From NCBI GenBank assembly GCA_002701455.1, contig NZVJ01000043.1:37689-43261 (forward strand): a stretch of 5,573 nt of DNA. Reading direction: 5' to 3'. The DNA comes from Rhodospirillaceae bacterium (lineage in GTDB: Bacteria > Pseudomonadota > Alphaproteobacteria > Thalassobaculales > Thalassobaculaceae). Below the pieces are notes generated by a model that was not told the origin of the DNA, did no database searches, and saw only the letters and a program-made list of their open reading frames with translations. Position numbers and translations under genes: made by a program. Below, piece after piece: positions 1 through 5,573 of this stretch; position 1 is the stretch's first letter, and every line of letters begins with the position of its first letter.

Positions 1-357
1 AAGTAGAGTTCCTTCTCCGTCGTCTGTTGTTTCAGAAACCATTGCGCCATGAAGATCGAGCAGGGCTGCATCTACACCTGTTTGAACAGCTTCGAGGATT
101 TGCTTTGTCATAAAGTTATAGGCTTCAGCTTGTACAATTCCTGATGGCATTGCCTCCGCGGCGATTGGGGTTATAACTTGATGACCTGCTGTTTCCGCTA
201 CGTCTATATAGGCCGAAAAGGGCATGCCAGTGCCTTTATACGCATGGTACGCGTCATCACCCAAATGACCTCCCCACTCAAAAAAACGATCTAAAGATGT
301 AGGTATAGGAGAAAATGTATTTGTTTCGTGCTTCATCATCGCAACTAATATGCGCAT
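1..357 (-). CDS. M81 family (MlrC-like) metallopeptidase-family protein, N-terminal part, cut by window edge
   Basis: The first 119 codons are open and run off the low-coordinate end of the window without a stop. The translation begins MRILVAMMKHETNTFSP and carries the hallmarks of the MlrC N-terminal domain (DUF1485): HETNTFSP at residues 10-17, DLHGAMV at 101-107, and an acidic DDGEG at 112-116. Family members are usually about 490-510 residues, so roughly three quarters of the protein lies outside. MlrC was named for its role in breaking down linearised microcystin, but most homologues are of unknown substrate and are annotated as M81 metallopeptidases, so the name should not be read as microcystin degradation. 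The ATG at 357 is preceded by GAGG (363-366, 5-nt spacer). The 42-nt gap to the HAD gene upstream shows no terminator, so it is probably the next gene of the same operon. The family call is firm; the substrate is unknown. Confidence 0.88.
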   Translation of the reverse strand, partial: MRILVAMMKHETNTFSPIPTSLDRFFEWGGHLGDDAYHAYKGTGMPFSAYIDVAETAGHQVITPIAAEAMPSGIVQAEAYNFMTKQILEAVQTGVDAALLDLHGAMVSETTDDGEGTLL

Positions 358-399
358 TTGACCCTCTTCTGTCTGGGGGAAAGTATTTTAGACGAAAGT

Positions 400-1125
400 T
401 TATGTTAAAAGATCTGCTAATTCATCAAAATTTTCGACAATAAGATCGGGCTGGAATGGACTTTCCCCAAAGGGCCGTTTTCGTCGATCTATGAAAACAG
501 ATCTAAATCCGTAAGCCTTTGCACCGATACAATCGAATGCATGATTGGCGACAAAAAGGATTCCACTTCTTTCGATTTCTCCAAATTTTTGATGAATAAT
601 ATTTTCAGCTTCGGCATAGGTTCGCCGGTCGGGCTTAAAAGCTCCAGCTTCCTGCACTGATATCGTTAAGTCAAAATTAAAACCAATATATTTTTTCGCT
701 GTCTCTAGCATATCGCGGTCACCATTGGATAGTATGCATAATCGATATAAATTTTTTAGGGCCTCAAGGCTCTCCACGACATCGGGAAACGGTTTCAGTT
801 TTTCGATACACGAAATAAGCCATTCAACCTCATCCTGGCTATATGCTATCTCTGCTCTGCCCATGACTTGGCTAACTGCTCGATGACCAATTTGCCTATA
901 GGGGGTATGACCTTGATCAATGAGTGAATCGATCATCGAATCTTCAAAATGTTTCCGTCGCCACCATGTGACAAACTGGCTGGGATTTCCTGCCCAACCT
1001 TTTTTCTTGAGAAATGGAGTAACCATTTCAACTAAGCCGCTTTGCATATCTACTATTGTGCCATACTGATCAAACAAGAGAGCTTTTGTTTCTCTCTTAA
1101 CTATTTGGGCAGAATTATTGAGCAT
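400..1125 (-). CDS. HAD-superfamily hydrolase, L-2-haloacid dehalogenase (type II) family
   Basis: This 241-residue protein has the length of a type II haloacid dehalogenase (about 220-240), with an N-terminal extension of about 10 residues. Motif I is FDQYGT with nucleophile D19; a Tyr sits where HAD phosphatases have their second Asp, which marks the dehalogenase branch. Other residues matching L-2-DEX are T23, R56 (in WWRRKHF, like Arg41), S133-N134 (LSNGD, motif II), K164 and Y170 (FKPDRRTY, motif III) and D198 (motif IV). Two pocket positions differ: the SSNAWD segment of classical enzymes is ANHAFD here (193-198), so Asn177 becomes H195 and Ser175 becomes A193. The expected chemistry is hydrolysis through an aspartyl-ester intermediate in the cytoplasm. 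Whether the substrate is a 2-haloacid or something else cannot be told. The start is set by ATG with GAGG at 1133-1136 (7-nt spacer). It lies 52 nt downstream of the alpha/beta hydrolase gene. Confidence 0.88.
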   Translation of the reverse strand: MLNNSAQIVKRETKALLFDQYGTIVDMQSGLVEMVTPFLKKKGWAGNPSQFVTWWRRKHFEDSMIDSLIDQGHTPYRQIGHRAVSQVMGRAEIAYSQDEVEWLISCIEKLKPFPDVVESLEALKNLYRLCILSNGDRDMLETAKKYIGFNFDLTISVQEAGAFKPDRRTYAEAENIIHQKFGEIERSGILFVANHAFDCIGAKAYGFRSVFIDRRKRPFGESPFQPDLIVENFDELADLLT

Positions 1126-1130
1126 ATTTG

Positions 1131-1136
1131 CACCTC
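1131..1136 (-). promoter_or_regulatory. Ribosome-binding site of the HAD gene
   Basis: The complement reads GAGGTG directly followed by CAAAT and the ATG at 1125. It is one of the strongest Shine-Dalgarno matches in the window and fixes this start. Its first base is also the last base of the palindrome at 1136-1151. Confidence 0.7.
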
Positions 1137-1151
1137 ATCAATGAATTGATG
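1136..1151. repeat. 16-bp inverted repeat in front of the HAD ribosome-binding site
   Basis: CATCAATGAATTGATG has perfect 7-bp arms (CATCAAT / ATTGATG) around a 2-base centre. In the minus-strand transcript it could fold as a weak, AU-rich 6-bp hairpin with a UUCA loop, ending exactly at the first base of the Shine-Dalgarno. There is no U-tract at a useful distance, so it does not look like an intrinsic terminator. It lies in the longest gap of the window (52 nt). It may be an operator half-site pair, a translational control hairpin or chance; only the symmetry itself is seen. Confidence 0.5.
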
Positions 1152-1177
1152 TTATTTGATAAAAGTAAAATGGGTTC

Positions 1178-2332
1178 TTAACTATCTTGGAAGAACTTAA
1201 GAAGTAGTTCAGCAGTTTTTTCAGGCTGCTCCTGCTGCACCCAATGGCCAGCCCCCTCAATCAATTCAAAGTTGAGCATTTTGGTGCAAACGTGACCGTT
1301 CATTCGCTCTGCCGCGCCAGGACGTTGATAAACTCCCCAATCACTCTTTCCTGAAATAAAGCAGGATGGAACGTCGATCGTTTTACCCGAAAAAATTTCT
1401 AAGGATTTAATATCCATGTCAGTAGTACCTCTGCGATACCAATTCAAACCTCCTTGGAAACCATTCCTGGTGTATTCTTCGGCGTAAATTGATAGTTCTT
1501 GATCTGTTAGCCACAGATTGGCTTGTATTTCGGCCTTAGAAGGCATCTCTTCTGCCACGGCTTCTGGCATAGTGTCGTTGAGATCCATAATGTAATAAGT
1601 CGGCATCTTTTCAAGTTCTGTTGCTGTCCAAGCTTCCAATTTATGTGGTTTGTTTTGGAGCCAATCCGCACTTTTATGATGGTAATAAGCCCTAAGAAAG
1701 TCATGTATTCCTTGCTGACAATTGACCATATCGTCATTTGCAGCAGGGGTCGAATAATACCAGTGATAATGTTTTCGGGGACGATTTAGTTGTGCCATAT
1801 CAGAATGGATATCGTCCGTCACGTTCTTGGTGTTTGCTACTGCCTCAGCTATTTCTGGTGATTTTGGTGGTCCGTCAAATGGCGCACTCATTAACACACA
1901 GCGTTTAAAGATATCAGGTCTGACCAACGCACTCCAAGCTGCAACTGATGCCCCGTAGTCGTGGCCTACTACACTAAATGCTTCCGAATATCCAAGCGCC
2001 CTTATAAGTCCAATCGCGTCTCTTATAGTATTTAATAACGTAAAGGAGCCCATATCATCTTCGTATTTTAATGGCCCCCAGCCTAGGGTTCGACCGTATC
2101 CCCTTAAATCAGGAGCGCAAACACGATATCCGGCATTTGCTAGTAAAGGTATAATCTTTCGCCAGCTGTATGCTAATTCTGGAAACCCATGAAGGAGAAG
2201 AACTAAAGGTTTTTCAACTTCCTCGCGCCCTGCTTCCAAGACATGCATTTTTAAGCCGTTTGAATTATCCACAAAACGTGATGTTATACCGCTTGGAAGA
2301 GCGTTGGATAAAAAGGGTTTTTCTAGTGTCAT
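1178..2332 (-). CDS. Alpha/beta hydrolase, epoxide-hydrolase-like
   Basis: Residue numbers here count from a TTG at 2344, four codons before the chosen ATG (384 residues). The protein shows an alpha/beta-hydrolase core interrupted by a cap. HGFPE (52-56) is the epoxide-hydrolase oxyanion-hole motif and DLRGYG lies at 79-84. GHDYGA (127-132) presents Asp129 as nucleophile rather than Ser, which argues against an esterase. The cap holds HWYYSTP (194-200) and NWYR (301-304), matching the two ring-opening tyrosines of soluble epoxide hydrolases (likely Y197 and Y303). Asp335 (SGKSDWG) and His367 (GAGHW) complete the triad. The predicted reaction is conversion of an epoxide to a vicinal diol; a dehalogenase or other ester substrate is a less likely alternative. 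The cap is long (about 100 residues from Y197 to Y303), and total length exceeds the usual 290-330. No signal peptide is seen. GGAA at 2339-2342 (6-nt spacer) favours the ATG at 2332. It follows the aminotransferase stop by 15 nt. Confidence 0.87.
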   Translation of the reverse strand: MTLEKPFLSNALPSGITSRFVDNSNGLKMHVLEAGREEVEKPLVLLLHGFPELAYSWRKIIPLLANAGYRVCAPDLRGYGRTLGWGPLKYEDDMGSFTLLNTIRDAIGLIRALGYSEAFSVVGHDYGASVAAWSALVRPDIFKRCVLMSAPFDGPPKSPEIAEAVANTKNVTDDIHSDMAQLNRPRKHYHWYYSTPAANDDMVNCQQGIHDFLRAYYHHKSADWLQNKPHKLEAWTATELEKMPTYYIMDLNDTMPEAVAEEMPSKAEIQANLWLTDQELSIYAEEYTRNGFQGGLNWYRRGTTDMDIKSLEIFSGKTIDVPSCFISGKSDWGVYQRPGAAERMNGHVCTKMLNFELIEGAGHWVQQEQPEKTAELLLKFFQDS

Positions 2333-2338
2333 TTTAAT

Positions 2339-2342
2339 TTCC
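2339..2342 (-). promoter_or_regulatory. Shine-Dalgarno that decides the hydrolase start
   Basis: The complement reads GGAA, then ATTAAA, then ATG at 2332. The longer reading frame would begin with TTG at 2344, three bases after the stop of the preceding gene. There the start codon would overlap this motif by its final G, and no Shine-Dalgarno is evident upstream. The family's conserved region begins well downstream, so homology does not separate the two, but the motif favours the ATG. Confidence 0.55.
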
Positions 2343-2347
2343 AATTA

Positions 2348-3508
2348 TTATAGACTTTTACGGGCATTATAGATCGCTTTTTTAATTGCAGTTGCAATAC
2401 GATGTTCAAAACCTTTTGGAACGTGCGGCGCAACGGGAAGTGAAATGGTTTTGTTTGATAGCCATTCCGCGATAGGAAATTGACCAGGCAAATAATCGTA
2501 TTTCTCTTTATAGTAACTCATCATTGGTATTGGACCTGGATAATGGACGGACGTGCCAATCCCTTGTGCGGTAAGTTCCTGGACTATGTTGTCCCGATTA
2601 ATACTAGAGTCGGGGGTCAGGACAGCATTCAAGCAATAGCATGAAGAAGTAGATTTCCCTTGGCGTGGCTCAAAAACGGTAATTTCATCTAAACTTGCCA
2701 AAGCAGATTTAAGCGCAGTGTAGTTATCCATTCTAACCTTTAACCTATCTTTCAGTTTTGATAATTGGCAGAGACCGACAGCAGCCTCAACTTCATTCAT
2801 TCTGTAATTATAGCCTAAAACGGGGACGTCATAGATTCCGGGTTTTACTCTTGTTTGATGATTGTGATCGTAACCGAAGGCTTTTCGTTGCTGAATGGAT
2901 CTGGCGAGCCTCTCATCATTGGTAGTCACCATGCCCCCTTCTATAGAGGTAACATGTTTTATCGGGTAAAACGAAAAGCACCCAGCAGTTGCCAGATTTC
3001 CAGATATTTTATTTCCGTACTTCGCGCCCAAAGCTAAAGCAGCATCCTCGAAAACCAAAGCGCCAATTGAACTGGCAATCCTATTAATAGCGTCCATTTC
3101 GCAGGGCAGTCCAAGAAAATGCACTACCATTATAGCTTTAGTGCGCTCTGTTATAGAATTGGAAATGCTTTCTGGTGATATGTTGCCGCTTTTTGGATCA
3201 ACGTCTGCAAAAACTGGTTTGGCACCGCAATACTCGACAGCATGGGCTGTCGCAACGTGGCTCATAGCCGGTACGATCACTTCATCGCCGGGACCAATAT
3301 TTGATGCGTAAAGACAAAGGTGGAGTGCGGCGGTTCCTGATGCCACTGAAATAGCAAATTTTGACTCTGTAAATCCCGAGAAGGCATTTTCAAATTCGGC
3401 GCAAACTGGCCCGTGGGCGAGTATAGGACCTTCCAAAACTTTTTTTACGGCCTCTATTTCTTCGACATCTAATATGGGCTGGCCAAAAGGAATATCTATC
3501 TCTCTCAT
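2348..3508 (-). CDS. DegT/DnrJ/EryC1/StrS family PLP-dependent sugar aminotransferase
   Basis: At 386 residues it has the normal family length (about 360-400) and is complete. The fold-type I landmarks are in order: SGTAALHL (57-64) for phosphate binding, VHFLGLPCEMDAI (129-141), EDAALALGA (154-162) with Asp155 for the PLP ring nitrogen, FSFYPIKH (178-185) with Lys184 as the Schiff-base lysine, EGG (190-192), and GYNYRMNEVEAAVG (232-245). The C-terminal IGTSVHYPGPIP (317-328) is also typical. The family transfers an amino group, usually from glutamate, to a keto group of a nucleotide-linked sugar. The Gfo/Idh gene 20 nt upstream could supply a 3-keto sugar and the GNAT could acylate the amine, which is the WlbA/WlbC kind of logic. 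The residue after EDAA, often Gln or His, is Leu here. The specific sugar and the carbon aminated cannot be assigned. The start ATG has AGGG at 3515-3518, 6-nt spacer. Confidence 0.93.
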   Translation of the reverse strand: MREIDIPFGQPILDVEEIEAVKKVLEGPILAHGPVCAEFENAFSGFTESKFAISVASGTAALHLCLYASNIGPGDEVIVPAMSHVATAHAVEYCGAKPVFADVDPKSGNISPESISNSITERTKAIMVVHFLGLPCEMDAINRIASSIGALVFEDAALALGAKYGNKISGNLATAGCFSFYPIKHVTSIEGGMVTTNDERLARSIQQRKAFGYDHNHQTRVKPGIYDVPVLGYNYRMNEVEAAVGLCQLSKLKDRLKVRMDNYTALKSALASLDEITVFEPRQGKSTSSCYCLNAVLTPDSSINRDNIVQELTAQGIGTSVHYPGPIPMMSYYKEKYDYLPGQFPIAEWLSNKTISLPVAPHVPKGFEHRIATAIKKAIYNARKSL

Positions 3509-3528
3509 AATTTGCCCTGAACTAAAAT

Positions 3529-4533
3529 TTAGATGAGGTAAACGACATCGAGTGTTCTTTTTGCTTCAAGTGATTCATAGCATGCGAAGCAAACATCCAT
3601 AACTCGAAATACATCCTTGGCTGACACTTCCGGCTCCTTATCATCACGTATTGCAGAGATGAAATTAGGTAATAAACCAAATTTATCTATTCCCGGATAG
3701 GTGGTTTCAACGATTTCCAGGTCCTCATTATTATCGCCGTGGAATAATTTAGCGTGAGGTATATCATTTATGAAGGTTTTCTCTGTCCCGTAAACTGCAA
3801 GACCGTGAATTTGTGGGCGTTGTGCGCCGAGGTTTGAGGTTGTTCGGCCAACGGTGCCACTTTTAAATTTTAATAGATTTGTAACTGTGTCATCAAAGTT
3901 GAATCTGCTTCCTTGTGTTAGTTTTTTATTACTCATTCCGCAAACTTCAGCGACCTCTTCTCCTAATAGCCATCGCATTAGGTCAATCATATGGATGCCG
4001 CCGCCGTAGGTTACGCAGTAAAATTCCATTCTTCCCCTCCAGCCTTGGGTAAGCTTCCATAGTATCTGATGAAGATAATCGCCCTCGATGCTAACAATCT
4101 CGCCAAAACGACCTTTTTCTATCCAAGTCTTAAGCTCTTGAAATCTAGGAGATTTTCGCAAAATAAGGTTGGAGCTCAGATATCTTCCGCTATCCTGTTG
4201 TGCCCGCAAAATAGCTTCCGCATCGTACCTATTTAAAGCGAGAGGCTTTTCAATCATAACATGTTTGCCATTTTCAAAGGCGCTTACTGCTTGGAGGGCA
4301 TGATAGTCGTCGTAGCTCGCTATGCTTACTACATCTATATCCGGGTTTTCGGTAATTCGTTTATAGTTTTGATGTCGGTTTGAGATGCCATTTCTATCAC
4401 CAACAGCTTTCAAGGCCGACGGATCTACGTCACAAATGTCTGTAACTTCAACATTTGGAATCCGTTGGTATCCAATAATATGCTGCTCACCTACGCCGAG
4501 CCCAATGACGCCTATTTTTAATTTTTTCTGCAT
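3529..4533 (-). CDS. Gfo/Idh/MocA family NAD(P)-dependent oxidoreductase
   Basis: This 334-residue protein is full length for the family. The Rossmann half opens with IGVIGLGVGEQH (7-18), a GxGxxG-type dinucleotide loop. The family signature EKPLA lies at 95-99, with K96 as the likely catalytic lysine. The C-terminal half carries GGGIHMIDLMRWLLG (177-191), where H181 fits the conserved active-site histidine. The Asp usually found four residues before that His in inositol-dehydrogenase-like members is Gly177 here. Members oxidise or reduce a sugar or polyol hydroxyl. Next to a DegT aminotransferase and an acetyltransferase, oxidation of a nucleotide sugar to a keto-sugar is the best inference, with NAD+ or NADP+ undetermined. 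No clear Shine-Dalgarno precedes the ATG at 4533. The gene starts inside the end of the GNAT gene (16-nt overlap), which suggests coupled translation. There is no other Met before residue 93. Confidence 0.92.
   Translation of the reverse strand: MQKKLKIGVIGLGVGEQHIIGYQRIPNVEVTDICDVDPSALKAVGDRNGISNRHQNYKRITENPDIDVVSIASYDDYHALQAVSAFENGKHVMIEKPLALNRYDAEAILRAQQDSGRYLSSNLILRKSPRFQELKTWIEKGRFGEIVSIEGDYLHQILWKLTQGWRGRMEFYCVTYGGGIHMIDLMRWLLGEEVAEVCGMSNKKLTQGSRFNFDDTVTNLLKFKSGTVGRTTSNLGAQRPQIHGLAVYGTEKTFINDIPHAKLFHGDNNEDLEIVETTYPGIDKFGLLPNFISAIRDDKEPEVSAKDVFRVMDVCFACYESLEAKRTLDVVYLI
4518..4533 (-). other. 16-nt gene overlap, likely translational coupling (GNAT to Gfo/Idh)
   Basis: The complement reads ATGCAGAAAAAATTAA: the ATG of the oxidoreductase begins the stretch and the TAA of the acetyltransferase ends it in another frame. 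With no strong Shine-Dalgarno ahead of this ATG, re-initiation by ribosomes finishing the upstream gene is the simple reading. Confidence 0.6.
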
Positions 4534-5246
4534 CGCGGGTCTTCATTTTGATTTGATGTCCAGTGGTATGTTACATATTCTTCGACTTCCCGAAAACCAA
4601 GTGACTTGTATAGGGATATAGACGCATGATTATCACTTTGTGTCCCTACTCTAATAATTTGTGCCTTGTTTGTGTAATAGTTGAGGGCTGCTTTTACTAA
4701 TTTTCGGCCGAAACCTTTTCCTTGATGAGTGGGTGATACCCCTATTAAGTCAATAATGGCGGTAGTTGTGCTCAGTAGACATAAATTAAAACCCAAAATT
4801 TCATTTTCTATTTCAATGACGAAGCTTGCGTCGCCGCGTTCCGTAACATTATTGAAAGCCCATTGTGCCTTAGTCGCCGCTGCAGTTTGATCATCTATCA
4901 TTGGGTCCTTATGATAGCGATCATGTTGAAAACAGTTTGCTGCGATTATTTTACAAACTTCGGCGTCAGCTTGTGAGCAAATACGAACATTAACAGGCAA
5001 GTTGTTTGAAGTATTATTTTCAAGTTTACTTTCCATAACGACTAAGCATTCTATTCTTCGGAACTGTGTTTTGGGCATCAAATGAGACCAGCTCTTGGGA
5101 GTGCGCATGCAGACCAACCCGGCGTCGGCTGGAATTTCGGCAGCCGCGTTTTCTATTTCAGAAAGAGAATTCGGCCGATAATTATAGACGGGAAAACCGA
5201 AAATCTGTGTATCAAAATTCTGGAGAATAAAGTTTGTTTTAGTCAT
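4518..5246 (-). CDS. GNAT family N-acetyltransferase, WecD-like (probable aminosugar acetyltransferase)
   Basis: The 242-residue protein starts MTKTNFILQNFDTQIFGFPV. An N-terminal DTxxFGFPV segment (residues 12-20) is typical of nucleotide-aminosugar acetyltransferases such as WecD, as is the CFQHDRYHKDP region followed by AxWAFNN (105-133). The GNAT core is clear: motif A is IGVSPTHQGKGFGRKL (168-183), with QGKGFG binding the acetyl-CoA pyrophosphate. Motif B covers VGTQSDNHASISLYKSLGF (200-218), with the usual late Asn and Tyr. The expected reaction is transfer of acetyl from acetyl-CoA to an amino group, here probably that installed by the nearby DegT enzyme. The reading frame stays open to an ATG at 5309, but the 21 extra residues lie inside the methyltransferase gene. 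The ATG at 5246 fits the family's usual N-terminus and gives an 8-nt overlap. GGGAAG stands 11 nt upstream, rather far. The GNAT assignment is firm; the sugar substrate is inferred. Confidence 0.87.
   Translation of the reverse strand: MTKTNFILQNFDTQIFGFPVYNYRPNSLSEIENAAAEIPADAGLVCMRTPKSWSHLMPKTQFRRIECLVVMESKLENNTSNNLPVNVRICSQADAEVCKIIAANCFQHDRYHKDPMIDDQTAAATKAQWAFNNVTERGDASFVIEIENEILGFNLCLLSTTTAIIDLIGVSPTHQGKGFGRKLVKAALNYYTNKAQIIRVGTQSDNHASISLYKSLGFREVEEYVTYHWTSNQNEDPRCRKN
5239..5246 (-). other. 8-nt overlap ATGACTAA, likely translational coupling (methyltransferase to GNAT)
   Basis: The acetyltransferase ATG (5246-5244) lies just ahead of the methyltransferase stop TAA (5241-5239) in a different frame. 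Close stop-start overlaps of this kind are common within operons and support this start over the ATG at 5309. Confidence 0.6.
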
Positions 5247-5573
5247 CAAGAGTAGAACTTCCCTGAATTTTTGCAAAACCTCGAATAGTAAACTTTCCGC
5301 TTGGTTCATTTACATTTTGAAGGGATAAAACTTCAAGTCCAGCATTGTTAATCAAGTACCCTAGTGATTTTTTAGAATAGATATCAAAATGCTCGATAAA
5401 AAATTCTTCGCTTTCGGTGCCGCTAGTCTTTAGGGCCGTCTCTCCGTCTGGAACTTCAACGTATATCAATCCTCCCGGACGAAGGAATATTTTTGATGCC
5501 GCTAGAAAAGAGACTGGGTTTTGAACATGCTCTATTACTTTATTGAAGGTAATTAAATCGAATAAACCAATAT
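5239..5573 (-). CDS. Class I SAM-dependent methyltransferase, C-terminal part, cut by window edge
   Basis: The last 110 codons are visible and the frame is open through the high-coordinate edge. It has no genuine start here (an internal TTG at 5469 is a Leu codon). The sequence reads FDLITFNKVIEHV near the beginning, then NPVSFL, then LRPGGLIYVEVPD (residues 31-43 of the visible part). This is the motif IV / post-motif pattern of Methyltransf_23/Methyltransf_11 enzymes, with IEHV and the PGG turn. Downstream, FFIEHFDIYSKKSL and NNAGLEV match the C-terminal strand-helix pattern in which H-x(2-3)-YS-x(2)-SL is common. The SAM-binding motif I (GxGxG) must lie outside the window. Such proteins are frequent in polysaccharide and sugar-modification clusters as O-, N- or C-methyltransferases. 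The target is unknown; association with the aminosugar is inferred only from the overlap with the GNAT gene. Confidence 0.85.
   Translation of the reverse strand, partial: IGLFDLITFNKVIEHVQNPVSFLAASKIFLRPGGLIYVEVPDGETALKTSGTESEEFFIEHFDIYSKKSLGYLINNAGLEVLSLQNVNEPSGKFTIRGFAKIQGSSTLDD

Larger units (their letters stand above)
1..5573 (-). other. Probable single polycistronic unit
   Basis: Seven same-strand genes are separated by an 8-nt overlap, a 16-nt overlap, and gaps of 20, 15, 52 and 42 nt. No gap holds a GC-rich hairpin with a T-tract, and none is large enough to suggest an obvious independent promoter, although a weak one in the 52-nt AT-rich gap (1126-1177) or inside a gene cannot be excluded. 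Both ends of the unit lie outside the window. No stretch above 300 bases lacks a gene. Confidence 0.65.

Noticed and set aside
1..357. Direct assignment of the MlrC-like gene to microcystin degradation
   Set aside because: The family is broad, most members have unknown substrates, and no MlrA, MlrB or MlrD counterpart is visible here.
1126..1177. Promoter or terminator in the AT-rich gap before the HAD gene
   Set aside because: No convincing -35/-10 pair at normal spacing is visible, and the only hairpin is weak, AU-rich and lacks a U-tract.
1507..1789. Reading frames inside the hydrolase gene, one on each strand
   Set aside because: They lie wholly within the coding region of a well-supported gene and their translations show no recognisable domain.
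2333..2344. TTG at 2344 as start of the alpha/beta hydrolase
   Set aside because: It is a rare start codon with no evident Shine-Dalgarno upstream, three bases after the previous stop. The ATG at 2332 has GGAA at a good spacing.
2855..3037. Short plus-strand frame opposite the aminotransferase
   Set aside because: It is contained in a conserved gene, short, and without domain or ribosome-binding site support.
4385..4621. Plus-strand frame spanning the Gfo/Idh and GNAT junction
   Set aside because: It runs antisense across two well-supported genes and its translation has no recognisable motif.
5247..5309. N-terminal extension of the GNAT gene to the ATG at 5309
   Set aside because: The added 21 residues overlap the methyltransferase coding region and precede the usual family N-terminus, so the ATG at 5246 is preferred.
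5239..5469. A separate 76-residue gene starting at 5469
   Set aside because: The supposed start is a TTG inside an open frame that continues to the window edge with clear methyltransferase motifs; it is the tail of that gene.

Overview
The window is a densely packed stretch of bacterial chromosome. Every supportable gene lies on the minus strand, so transcription runs from the high coordinates to the low ones. I see no rRNA, tRNA, CRISPR, insertion sequence or convincing terminator. Base composition looks moderately AT-leaning. Start sites mostly carry Shine-Dalgarno motifs, and the protein families (M81/MlrC-like, type II haloacid dehalogenase-like, epoxide-hydrolase-like, DegT, Gfo/Idh/MocA) suggest a proteobacterium, perhaps a marine or environmental one. 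That assignment is an inference with low confidence.

In transcription order the window holds: (1) the 3' end of a class I SAM-dependent methyltransferase (5573-5239, entering from outside); (2) a GNAT N-acetyltransferase resembling the WecD/nucleotide-aminosugar type (5246-4518); (3) a Gfo/Idh/MocA NAD(P)-dependent oxidoreductase (4533-3529); (4) a DegT/DnrJ/EryC1/StrS PLP-dependent sugar aminotransferase (3508-2348); (5) an epoxide-hydrolase-like alpha/beta hydrolase (2332-1178); (6) a HAD-superfamily hydrolase of the L-2-haloacid dehalogenase type (1125-400); (7) the N-terminal third or less of an M81/MlrC-like metallopeptidase-family protein (357-1, running off the window).

Genes 1-4 look like an aminosugar module. 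An oxidoreductase would make a keto-sugar, the DegT enzyme would aminate it, and the GNAT would N-acetylate the amine. The methyltransferase may modify the same sugar or glycan. This is the logic of surface-polysaccharide, flagellin-glycan or glycosylated-metabolite clusters. Genes 5-7 are hydrolases more typical of small-molecule catabolism or detoxification. All seven follow each other with overlaps of 8 and 16 nt or gaps of at most 52 nt, so co-transcription is plausible.

The most unusual point is this join of an aminosugar cassette to a three-hydrolase cassette without a visible promoter or terminator between them. Each family is known, and I do not see proof of a new system. Smaller points of interest are the atypical active-site residues in the HAD and Gfo/Idh proteins, and a 16-bp near-perfect palindrome directly in front of the HAD ribosome-binding site.
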